In this document: positions 1 through 7,054 of the stretch, piece by piece | Layout of the letters: every line of letters starts with the position of its first letter | Position numbering within the stretch: position 1 is the stretch's first letter | Assembly (NCBI GenBank): GCA_021646415.1 | Contig: SOEU01000022.1 | Span: 1 to 55,244 of the forward strand | Source: Candidatus Brocadia sp. | Lineage (GTDB): Bacteria; Planctomycetota; Brocadiia; Brocadiales; Brocadiaceae | Reading direction: 5' to 3' | DNA: 55,244 bases | Program-made: the position numbers and the translations under genes | The notes under the pieces: generated by a model | Told to the model about the DNA's origin: nothing | The model's database searches: none | Seen by the model: the letters and a program-made list of their open reading frames with translations, nothing else

Positions 1-371
1 AATCGTCCCTACGGGACTGTATTTCTCTTTGATAAAAATACAGGCAATAAATTGCCTGCCTATTGCCTCACGTCCCTATAGGGACTTAAAAAGCACAACT
101 CATCTTTCAAAAAACTAAACTGTTTCTATCTTTATTATATCATTTACAGATGCCAGATAAATATCTATATCCTTTGCCTTTTTCACGGTTCTGTTTATAA
201 ACGACTTTTCAAAACTGGAAAGTTTTTTATTACAACCTCGGTGTATTATTTTACTCGTTCAAGAACAATCCTTTTATCCATTTAAACAATTCCTCCGTTT
301 CATCAACCTTCCCTTTGTCTTCTGAGTCAGATCTCGTTGCTGAAAGGGAAGACAAAGAAGCGCTGAGCGAA
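1..371. other. intergenic, short palindromes and ORF remnants
   Basis: No intact gene is visible. Two similar small palindromes (gtccctacgggac near 5-17 and gtccctatagggac near 72-85) and a hairpin of aggcaat/attgcct around 42-57 lie at the left edge. On the minus strand an open frame without a start codon ends near 109 and reads like the C-terminus of a small protein (ending DIDIYLASVNDIIKIETV). A second short open frame ends near 258. Both look like remnants rather than genes. Confidence 0.4.
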
Positions 372-701
372 TTACTTACTAATTGTGTCAATCTTTGCCG
401 CCAGGATAAAATCGCTTTCTGTCAGCCCATTGATCTTATGGGTATAAATCTTAATATCTACTTTTCCCCAGGTTAGGGTGATTACGGGATGGTGTCCCTC
501 CTGTTCGGCAATCTCTCCTACCCGATTCACAAAATCCAGAGCCTTTCGAAAGTCGGGGAATTTAAAGGTCTTGAACAAGTGGTGTTCTTCCACCATATCC
601 CACCCTTCTACTTGCTTCTGCAAGGCTTGAAGCGCCTCACCTTTTAAGGGTGGCACCCCACCTTTACACGGTACGCATTTTTTAGAAGCCAGTTCAGACA
701 T
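372..701 (-). CDS. phhB: 4a-hydroxytetrahydrobiopterin dehydratase (PCD/DCoH family)
   Basis: Small pterin-4a-carbinolamine dehydratase, about 109 aa, normal for the family. It would dehydrate 4a-hydroxytetrahydrobiopterin in the cytoplasm during pterin recycling. The family core is clear in the C-terminal half: EGHHPVITLTWGKVDIKIYTH followed by GLTESDFILAAKID, including the active-site histidine pair. An N-terminal Cys-rich stretch (KKCVPCKGG) is typical of many bacterial homologues. I prefer the second ATG (701) to the one at 716, because GGAGGG lies at good spacing before it and the upstream ATG overlaps that ribosome binding site. No aromatic amino acid hydroxylase is nearby, so the physiological partner is unknown. 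It lies about 120 nt downstream of hutU on the same strand and may be co-transcribed. Confidence 0.9.
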   Translation of the reverse strand: MSELASKKCVPCKGGVPPLKGEALQALQKQVEGWDMVEEHHLFKTFKFPDFRKALDFVNRVGEIAEQEGHHPVITLTWGKVDIKIYTHKINGLTESDFILAAKIDTISK

Positions 702-837
702 ATGAGAACCCTCCAAAAAAGTTTCTATCTGTGTTTGATTTGATAAATAGAGAGAGAAACAACAAATTTACTTTGTATTCAGAAAAATCAAAGATAAAAA
801 GTAAAAGATGCATATCAAAATGTGAAAATTCCAAAAT

Positions 838-2523
838 TTATTCAGGTATCTGTACGTCCTTTTCCTTTGCTACCTGCATAGCCTCTTCGTAGCCTGCATC
901 CACGTGCCTCGCTATTCCAATCCCCGGGTCTGCCGTTAATACCTTTTCAAGTCTCGCATCTTTTTCCTTTGTGCCGTCGGCAACGATAACCATGCCCGCA
1001 TGGAGGGAGTTGCCGATTCCCACACCTCCCCCATGATGGAAACTTACCCAACTGGCACCATTTATGGCATTCAGGGCGAAGTTTATCAATGGCCAATCGG
1101 CGATGGCATCGCTGCCGTCTTTCATGTCCTCGGTCTCCCGATACGGAGATGCCACAGACCCGCAGTCGAGATGGTCTCTGCCGATAACTATTGGGGCTCT
1201 GACAAAGCCCTTTCTCACCATATCATTGATGATCAAACCCATCTTCGCGCGGTCACCGTATCCCAACCAGCAAATCCTTGCCGGTAGTCCCAATTGTGGC
1301 GCCTTTTCTTTGGCAAGCTTTATCCACCTTACAAGCGATGTATCATCAGAAAAGTTTTCAATGACTGCATCATCAATCTTTTCAATATCTGCCTTGTCAC
1401 CTGATAAAGCCACCCACCGGAATGGCCCTTTTCCCTGGCAAAATAATGGTCGTATAAATGCAGGTACAAAACCCGGATAGCGGTATCGCCCATTCGAGTC
1501 CCTCATGGCAACACCCGCCATCTCTGCCTGTGACCTCAGATTGTTGCCGTAATCGAAACACACGGCCCCATTCCTTTGCATTGCTAAAATGGCTTTTGCA
1601 TGATCGATAATGGCATCCAACACCTTTTCTTTATAGGCCCGTTTATTCCTTTCCTTCAGTTTGTCGAGATACTCCACATTACCAACCGGTACGTACGACA
1701 TCAGATCATGTGCGGGTGTTTGATCTGTGACAACATCAGGTACGATATTCCGTTTCAACAGTTCAGGATGTACTTCAGCAGCATTTCCCACCAAACCTAC
1801 CGATAGGGGTAATTGTCTGGCTTTTGCATCGAAGATCCATTGAAGAGCTTCATCGAGGTTATCCGTCATCTTATCACAATAGCCTTCTTTTACTTTTTTT
1901 TCTATTCGTTCCCTCCGTACTTCTACGCACAGAACCACTCCCTCGTTCATGGTTACGGCCAACGGCTGAGCGCCGCTCATACCTCCCATACCTGCTGTAA
2001 GCACAAATTTGCCCTTAAGGGTTTCTGCATTAAATGCCTTTTTGGCGAGGGCTGCAAAGGTTTCGTAAGTGCCTTGCAAAATGCCTTGCGTGCCTATATA
2101 AATCCAGCTCCCTGCCGTCATCTGGCCATACATCGCAAGGCCCATCTCATCGTATTTATCGAATACCTCCTGTTTGGCCCATGCAGGGACAAGGTTTGCA
2201 TTGGCAATAACAATACGCGGGGCCCATTCATGAGTTCTGGCAACATATACCGGCTTGCCTGATTGCACGCAGAGGGTCTCATCCTTTTTTAATATTTTCA
2301 GGATATTTACAATTCTTTGATATTCCTTCCAATTCCTTGCGGCACGGCCTGCACCTCCATAGACGATGAGTTCTTCCGGCTGAATGGCCACATCAGGGTC
2401 GAGATTGTTCATCAACATGCGCAGGGCCGCCTCGCTATCCCAGTTATTACAAGCAAGGGTAGCGCCCGTTGGTGCCTTGATAGGCGTCTGTGGTTTGAAT
2501 TCGTAAAACATTGGTCGCGTCAT
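838..2523 (-). CDS. hutU: urocanate hydratase (urocanase)
   Basis: Urocanase converts urocanate to 4-imidazolone-5-propionate, the second step of histidine degradation, using tightly bound NAD+ as an electrophile. At 561 aa it is full length. The family signature [14 protein letters not shown], with the catalytic cysteine, is present near residue 415. Glycine-rich NAD-binding segments ([18 protein letters not shown]) and the C-terminal [19 protein letters not shown] segment are also intact. AAGGAAT lies about 8 nt before the ATG. The other hut genes (hutH, hutI, hutG) are not in the window, so the gene stands alone here. phhB follows on the same strand. Confidence 0.97.
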   Translation of the reverse strand: MTRPMFYEFKPQTPIKAPTGATLACNNWDSEAALRMLMNNLDPDVAIQPEELIVYGGAGRAARNWKEYQRIVNILKILKKDETLCVQSGKPVYVARTHEWAPRIVIANANLVPAWAKQEVFDKYDEMGLAMYGQMTAGSWIYIGTQGILQGTYETFAALAKKAFNAETLKGKFVLTAGMGGMSGAQPLAVTMNEGVVLCVEVRRERIEKKVKEGYCDKMTDNLDEALQWIFDAKARQLPLSVGLVGNAAEVHPELLKRNIVPDVVTDQTPAHDLMSYVPVGNVEYLDKLKERNKRAYKEKVLDAIIDHAKAILAMQRNGAVCFDYGNNLRSQAEMAGVAMRDSNGRYRYPGFVPAFIRPLFCQGKGPFRWVALSGDKADIEKIDDAVIENFSDDTSLVRWIKLAKEKAPQLGLPARICWLGYGDRAKMGLIINDMVRKGFVRAPIVIGRDHLDCGSVASPYRETEDMKDGSDAIADWPLINFALNAINGASWVSFHHGGGVGIGNSLHAGMVIVADGTKEKDARLEKVLTADPGIGIARHVDAGYEEAMQVAKEKDVQIPE

Positions 2524-2644
2524 AGATATGTATTCCTTATAAAATCAGGACACGGATTTTTCACAGATACACGCAGATAAATACTTTTTTATAATTTGTG
2601 TTGTTTGTGTCATCTGTGTACAAAATAACTATATTTTTTAATAC

Positions 2645-2812
2645 TTATACTTCGGGTAGAAATTTAGCCAATTCCTGCATCCATTTCCAGGTTTCGTTCT
2701 TTATTTCTTCGGCCTCAACTCCGTCTTTGAAGGAGTCTTCATTGTCTTCAATAAAGCAATAAATCTTCCCTAAAAATTCTTTCAACTCGGCAACTTGTTT
2801 CAGGATATCCAT
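2645..2812 (-). CDS. small acidic hypothetical protein (55 aa)
   Basis: A short open frame beginning MDILKQVAELKEFLGK and ending WKWMQELAKFLPEV. A strong ribosome binding site (GGAGGA) sits 8 nt before the ATG, which is the main reason to believe it. It is acidic, has no membrane segment, and looks mostly helical. I do not recognise a family. It lies about 120 nt upstream of hutU in the same direction, separated by a degenerate cacagat-type repeat, so it could share a transcript with hutU. Confidence 0.55.
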   Translation of the reverse strand: MDILKQVAELKEFLGKIYCFIEDNEDSFKDGVEAEEIKNETWKWMQELAKFLPEV

Positions 2813-2968
2813 ATATTATTTCCTCCGGAAATAGAAAAATGTTTTTTGTATTTCTGCGGATATTTAACCATAAAAATGCAAAAAATACAAAAGTATAGTA
2901 CTGGATATGAAAACAACCAACAACGGTGAGGTTTTCCTTCCATCCGATAACGACTATCAAGTTATACG

Positions 2969-3027
2969 GGTAGGGGTGGGCAATGCCCACCCCTACCTGA
3001 GGACACGGACAAACAAATTTGTCCGTG
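2969..3027. repeat. two adjacent perfect hairpins
   Basis: Arms ggtaggggtgggca (2969-2982) and its exact complement (2984-2997) are separated by one base. A few bases on, cacggacaaa (3004-3013) pairs with tttgtccgtg (3018-3027). Both look like dispersed intergenic palindromes rather than terminators, since no T-run follows. Confidence 0.8.
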
Positions 3028-3088
3028 CCACCCCGAATACCGCTTAAATGAAATGAAAATTCCTATACAATTAAATTAGGTCTTCAGC

Positions 3089-3228
3089 GGGAGCATTCCC
3101 GATTTTTTGTGACTTCCGCTGGTTTTGGTGAAATGTTGCAGAGTGTTAACCCTGACAGGGTTTAGAACCCTGTCAGGGTTGTGTCGTCCTGACCCCATGA
3201 ACAGTTACAAAAAATCGGGAATGCTCCC
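3089..3228. mobile_element. MITE-like element, 22-bp perfect TIRs, 9-bp target duplication
   Basis: The 140-bp element has perfect 22-bp terminal inverted repeats (3089-3110 and 3207-3228, beginning gggagcattcccgat). It is flanked by a 9-bp direct repeat, gtcttcagc, at 3080-3088 and 3229-3237. The interior holds a second perfect palindrome with 15-bp arms (3148-3162 and 3166-3180, beginning aaccctgacaggg). It encodes no protein. This is the structure of a non-autonomous transposable element mobilised by a transposase in trans. A 9-bp duplication would suit IS1- or IS4-superfamily enzymes. That assignment is inference. Confidence 0.8.
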
Positions 3229-3250
3229 GTCTTCAGCAACTTTCTCAATA

Positions 3251-3275
3251 TAGAGCGACGAGGCTCGTCGCTCTA
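3251..3275. repeat. dispersed palindrome, copy 1
   Basis: Twelve-bp perfect arms around one base (tagagcgacgag ... ctcgtcgctcta). A second copy with compensating changes in both arms lies at 19296-19320. Confidence 0.8.
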
Positions 3276-3366
3276 CAACCACAGCGTTGAAATTCCTTAT
3301 CATTGAATCAGGCATACTGAAGTTCGCGCTACAACTGCAACTTTGAATTTCCTAAGCATCAAGTTG

Positions 3367-3391
3367 GGCTGCCTTTGGCAGCGACTTTTAA
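3367..3391 (+). repeat. dispersed repeat ggctgcctttggcagc, copy 1
   Basis: A 25-bp sequence (ggctgcctttggcagc followed by gacttttaa). It recurs on the minus strand at 6997-7021 and, slightly diverged, on the plus strand at 17947-17970. Confidence 0.8.
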
Positions 3392-3560
3392 GCTCCCCTC
3401 TAAAAAGAGGGGCCGGGGGTGTGTTCCGGCAAATTTACACACCCCTGTATCCCCTCTTTCCAAAGGGGAATCATGAAAGATCAAAATTCCTTTGATAACA
3501 GGTATTGTCTTGTATCTGATCGAACCAACTTTTTGACGTTGTAAAATATCGACTCATTTG

Positions 3561-3919
3561 TATAATTATAGTATATAAGATTGCAGGGCAATCTTGTTGG
3601 TTTAATTTTCTGTTACATTTTTGGGAGTCCAGCCATGAACTGGGAAAAATACCTGTTACTCAGGTATGGGTGAGCATGCATGCTGAAGTGGCGGTGCCAT
3701 TTCCAGGTTCGATGGATAAGGTACGGACTCTCCATGATCATTCCCTAGTGCGTTTCTCAAGGTAGCAAGGCATCTTTTGCCCTGCGACTCATTTGTCATT
3801 CGGTAGGAAATCCAACCTTTATCCATCTCAGTATTATCCTGTAAGGAAAGACACTGTCCTTCTTCCAATAGTTAATTGGTTAGTTTTTTGTTTTTTTGAA
3901 TAACAAGCAGGAGGTGTTT
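3561..3919 (+). promoter_or_regulatory. promoter and candidate structured leader of corrinoid operon
   Basis: A tataat box at 3561-3566 precedes about 345 nt of non-coding leader before the corrinoid-protein gene. The leader can fold. gattgc/gcaatc forms a hairpin at 3579-3593. An outer helix pairs 3623-3630 (gggagtcc) with 3725-3733 (ggactctcc, one bulge) and encloses hairpins at 3649-3667 (atacctg/caggtat), 3673-3684 and 3689-3699. A longer-range pairing joins tggataagg (about 3713) with cctttatcca (about 3816). I searched for the B12-box and other cobalamin riboswitch landmarks and did not find them. A regulatory RNA is therefore inference from predicted pairing and position only. Confidence 0.35.
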
Positions 3920-4627
3920 ATGGAAAAGCCGGATATTTTACATGATCTGTCTCAGGCTGTAATTGATATGGATACAGCCCGTGCCAGCAGAGCGGCTGCA
4001 GAGGCAATAAGATGCAAAGTCGATCCTTATGAAGCCATCATGGACGGGCTTGCAAAGGGAATGGAAAAAGTCAACGAATTATTCGAGAACGAGGAATACT
4101 TTGTTCCGGAAATACTTCTCTGTGCCGATGCCATGTATGCCGGCATCGAAGTGCTCAGACCGTATCTTTCAAAGGAGGATGCGTGGAATAAGAAAAAGGT
4201 GGTTATTGGCGTCGTTAAGGGTGATACCCATGATATCGGGAAAAATCTCGTAAAGATCATGTTGGATAACGCCGGGTTTGAAATGCACGACCTTGGCAGA
4301 AATGTCCCGTATGCAACGTTTGTTGACACTGCCGGAGAGTTAAACGCGGACCTCGTTTGCCTTTCAACCCTCATGACCACAACAATGGACGGTATGCAAG
4401 TGGTTATTGAAGACCTTAAGAAAGCGGGGATAGCTTCCAGGATTATGATTGGTGGTGGTCCCATATCCCCGGGATTTGCAAGGAACATCGGTGCCGATGG
4501 CTATGCAAAGAATGCTGCTGAGGCAGTCAGGGTTGCAAGGAGCTTGTTCCAAACTATCCCGGTACAGCGAACTTTTAAAACTCCGGAATTGGTGAGCGTG
4601 AGGAAAAAACAGGGAGGTGCGCGATGA
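3920..4627 (+). CDS. corrinoid methyltransferase carrier protein (MtbC/MtmC-like)
   Basis: B12-binding protein of about 235 aa that carries a methyl group on cobalamin between two methyltransferases. The N-terminal helical cap domain (about residues 1-85) is followed by a Rossmann-like B12 domain holding the base-off/His-on motif GDTHDIGKNL, with downstream CLSTLMTTTM and IGGGP segments. The ATG at 3920 is preferred to 3896 because AGGAGGTG lies directly before it. The stop overlaps the next start (ATGA), so translation is coupled to the first UroD-like gene. The substrate cannot be read from the carrier itself. Relatives serve methylamines, methanol and methoxyaromatics. Confidence 0.92.
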   Translation: MEKPDILHDLSQAVIDMDTARASRAAAEAIRCKVDPYEAIMDGLAKGMEKVNELFENEEYFVPEILLCADAMYAGIEVLRPYLSKEDAWNKKKVVIGVVKGDTHDIGKNLVKIMLDNAGFEMHDLGRNVPYATFVDTAGELNADLVCLSTLMTTTMDGMQVVIEDLKKAGIASRIMIGGGPISPGFARNIGADGYAKNAAEAVRVARSLFQTIPVQRTFKTPELVSVRKKQGGAR

Positions 4628-5676
4628 ATTGTGCTGATGAAATGACACCCAAAGAGAGGATGCAGGCAATCCTGCAGGGGAAGGATGTTGATAGACTCCT
4701 GGTAAGTCCCCTGATCCTGAATTTTGCATCAAGAAGTTTAAATCTCACGGTAAAAAGTTTTTGCACAAATGGCAAAAACATGGGAGATGCCAATATCGCC
4801 TGCTTTAAAAAATACCGTCACGATATCGTTTATATTTTTTCTACCACCTCTACCCTGGCAGAAGCTATGGGAACGAAAATGTATTTCCCCGAAGATGACG
4901 CACCCCAGGTGGAAACCCCATTTATACAAACGCGGGAAGACCTTAAAAAATTAAGGCCAGTTGATCCGGAGAAGGATGGGAGGCTTCCGGTCTATCTGGA
5001 GGCAGTGAAGCGATGTGTAGACGCAATTGGAAACGAGGTCTTTATCGTGCCTGTCATCGGGGCCCCGTTTACGACATCTGCTGCTTTACGTGGAACGGAG
5101 ACCTTCATTAAAGAACTTTATACCGATCAGGAACTGATTCATACCGTGATGAAGGTTGCTACCCAGTCGGTCAAAAACCTAATCGATGCCTATGTAAAGG
5201 CTGGTGGTGTACCGGTTACCGTTGAACCCGTGGCCACGGGTTCTATGATAAGCGAAAAACACTTTCGGGAGTTTGTCTTTCCGTACCTCAAAGAGGTGTA
5301 TGCTCATATTCATTCGTATGGTCTCCCGGGTGTGCTCCATATTTGCGGTAAGACAAAAAGGGTAATACAGTGCATGGCTGAGAGCGGAGCTGATATCCTG
5401 AGTATCGATAACATTGATTTGTTTGAGGCCAAGGCACTGGTAGGCGATAAGGTCTGTTTAATGGGGAATGTAAGCCCTGCGGAAGGCATGCTCAAGGGAA
5501 ATCCGGAGGTTATAACCAATATGGTAAAGGATTGTGTGATTAAGGCATCCGACAACCCGAAGGGATTTGTACTGGCCACGGGATGTGAGGTTCCTATTAA
5601 GACACCCCATGAAAATCTGATCGCCTTTCTTGATGCCGGGAGAAGGTTTGCACGCCTTCCCATTAATTTAAATTAA
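4624..5676 (+). CDS. UroD/MtaA-family corrinoid methyltransferase 1
   Basis: 350-aa TIM-barrel protein of the uroporphyrinogen decarboxylase superfamily, methyltransferase branch. The zinc ligands of MtaA/MtbA-type enzymes are present: HICGKTK in the middle and the C-terminal cysteine in GCEVPIKTP. The family opening TPKERMQAILQGKDVDR is clear. It overlaps the corrinoid gene by 4 nt, indicating a functional pair. MtaA-type enzymes move methyl from the corrinoid protein to a thiol, or to folate in non-methanogens. UroD-like enzymes can also be the substrate-side demethylase, as in aryl-O-demethylases. Which role this one plays is not decided by sequence. Confidence 0.88.
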   Translation: MNCADEMTPKERMQAILQGKDVDRLLVSPLILNFASRSLNLTVKSFCTNGKNMGDANIACFKKYRHDIVYIFSTTSTLAEAMGTKMYFPEDDAPQVETPFIQTREDLKKLRPVDPEKDGRLPVYLEAVKRCVDAIGNEVFIVPVIGAPFTTSAALRGTETFIKELYTDQELIHTVMKVATQSVKNLIDAYVKAGGVPVTVEPVATGSMISEKHFREFVFPYLKEVYAHIHSYGLPGVLHICGKTKRVIQCMAESGADILSIDNIDLFEAKALVGDKVCLMGNVSPAEGMLKGNPEVITNMVKDCVIKASDNPKGFVLATGCEVPIKTPHENLIAFLDAGRRFARLPINLN

Positions 5677-5753
5677 TATTAACCACGAAGGCACAAAGAC
5701 ACGAAGAAAAACTTTGTATCTCGCAGGCTTTATGGCTATTTTTACATGCTAAT

Positions 5754-6785
5754 ATGACGGAAAAAGAAAGATTGTTAAAAGTCCTTCGTGGTGAGAAGGT
5801 TGATAGACCGCCGGTTATCAGTCCTGGTGGCATGATGACTATGGCCAGCAGAGAGGTTATGGAACGGACGGGTTGTCGCTGGCCGGCGGTACACAGGGAT
5901 GCAGAAAAGATGGCAGCACTTTCGATTGCCATGCACGATAAGTCAGGAATTGAAAACCTTGGCATCCCCTTCTGTATGACCGTAGAGGCCGAGGCCCTGG
6001 GCGGAGAAGTGGAGGATGGTGACGAGGTTACCGAGCCCCGTATAATAAATTATCCATTGAAATCCATTGAAGAGTGGAGGAGTTTAAAAGAATTAAATCC
6101 TTACAAAGATGGCCGTCTTCCCGTCATTCTTGCGTGTACTTCCCTATTGAACCAGAGGCATCCTGATATTCCCGTAATCGGGAACCTGGTAGGCCCCTTA
6201 AGTCTTGCCACTTCCCTGATAGATGCGACGACACTTTTTAAGGCGCTCAGACAGATGCCTGAAGAAGTTCACGGTATGCTTGGTTTTTTAACGGATAATG
6301 GTATCAGGTATGGCGAGGCGCTTATAAAGAGTGGCGCCGATCTTATCGTAATATCCGATCCCTCTGCAACGGGTGAAATACTTGGTCCGAATATGTTCAA
6401 TGAGTTTGCACTTCCCTATCTGAATAAAATGATAACCCGTGTGCATGCGCTTGGCAAACCGGTCATTGTGCATATCTGCGGGAATGTAAGCTCTGTCTAC
6501 GAACCTCTCAAAAGGCTCACCCCTGAATGCATCAGTGTGGATTCCGCAGTAAACATAAAAGAGGCAAAGGATTCTCTTCCAGACAAAAAGCTGATGGGTA
6601 ACGTAAGTACCATACTCCTGCAAAACGGGCCTGTTAGCAAAATACAAACGGTCTCAAAAAACCTTTTAGATTTCGGTATCGATATCCTTGCCCCTGCATG
6701 CGGTCTTAGTGCCAAAACGCCTGTCCGACATATCAAGGCCATGACAGACCAAGTCAAAATGACGTCAGGTAGCCGCATGTTTTAA
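5754..6785 (+). CDS. UroD/MtaA-family corrinoid methyltransferase 2
   Basis: 343-aa paralogue of the preceding protein. It opens MTEKERLLKVLRGEKVDRPP, carries HICGNVS and a C-terminal CGLSAKTPV, the expected zinc ligands. It differs substantially from its neighbour outside these motifs, so the pair is not a recent duplication and the two probably do different jobs (substrate side and acceptor side). A 77-nt gap containing an accacgaagg-type repeat separates it from gene 1. The ATG has only a weak Shine-Dalgarno sequence. Confidence 0.87.
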   Translation: MTEKERLLKVLRGEKVDRPPVISPGGMMTMASREVMERTGCRWPAVHRDAEKMAALSIAMHDKSGIENLGIPFCMTVEAEALGGEVEDGDEVTEPRIINYPLKSIEEWRSLKELNPYKDGRLPVILACTSLLNQRHPDIPVIGNLVGPLSLATSLIDATTLFKALRQMPEEVHGMLGFLTDNGIRYGEALIKSGADLIVISDPSATGEILGPNMFNEFALPYLNKMITRVHALGKPVIVHICGNVSSVYEPLKRLTPECISVDSAVNIKEAKDSLPDKKLMGNVSTILLQNGPVSKIQTVSKNLLDFGIDILAPACGLSAKTPVRHIKAMTDQVKMTSGSRMF

Positions 6786-6840
6786 CCTGCGTTTCAGACT
6801 CTCAAAAGTGGCGACTACTTGATGTTTGATTTCAAAGTTT

Positions 6841-6881
6841 ACCCATGGCATTCCCAAACAGAGTTTGGGAATGCCATGGGT
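6841..6881. repeat. perfect 19-bp-arm hairpin
   Basis: Arms 6841-6859 and 6863-6881 (beginning acccatggcattccc) are exactly complementary around a 3-base loop. It lies just after the second methyltransferase gene and before the activator gene, where it could attenuate transcription. No T-run follows, so it may simply be a REP-type element. Confidence 0.75.
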
Positions 6882-6996
6882 AAGAAACCCTGTTTCGAAA
6901 AATCAACCGGTAAAATTTCCGGTAGCTAAGCAGACATCCATGAAACAGAGTTTTATGGTAGCCTGGTGTTCCCAAACGGAGTTTAGGAACAAGCGG

Positions 6997-7021
6997 TCAA
7001 AAGTCGCTGCCAAAGGCAGCC
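6997..7021 (-). repeat. dispersed repeat ggctgcctttggcagc, copy 2
   Basis: Reverse-strand copy of the 25-bp repeat at 3367-3391, located about 35 nt before the RACE gene start. Confidence 0.8.
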
Positions 7022-7054
7022 TAATTAAAATAAAAATCCATATACAATAAATTT

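Larger units (their letters stand above)
2813..3570. other. repeat-rich intergenic region
   Basis: About 750 bp without a convincing gene. It contains, in order, a perfect 14-bp-arm hairpin (2969-2997), a second hairpin with 10-bp arms (3004-3027), a 140-bp MITE-like element (3089-3228), a 25-nt palindrome (3251-3275), a copy of the ggctgcctttggcagc repeat (3367-3391), and runs of cccctcttt/aaagagggg repeats to about 3470. The right end carries a plausible promoter, with tataat at 3561-3566. Confidence 0.7.

Noticed and set aside
1-90. Possible end of a CRISPR array (gtcccta...gggac twice)
   Set aside because: Only two short unequal palindromes 67 bp apart, no third unit at regular spacing and no cas gene in the window.
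2748-2990. 80-codon minus-strand open frame
   Set aside because: Overlaps the better-supported 55-aa gene and a hairpin repeat; aromatic-rich translation looks random.
3656-3868. 70-codon minus-strand open frame
   Set aside because: Lies in the leader, opposite the operon, without family features; palindromic DNA keeps both strands open.
3571-3919. Cobalamin riboswitch before the corrinoid genes
   Set aside because: No B12-box, no GCCACTG-type conserved core; the leader is listed only as an unclassified structured candidate.
6826-7050. 74-codon plus-strand open frame
   Set aside because: Consists mainly of a 41-nt hairpin and a dispersed repeat; no ribosome binding site or protein-like pattern.
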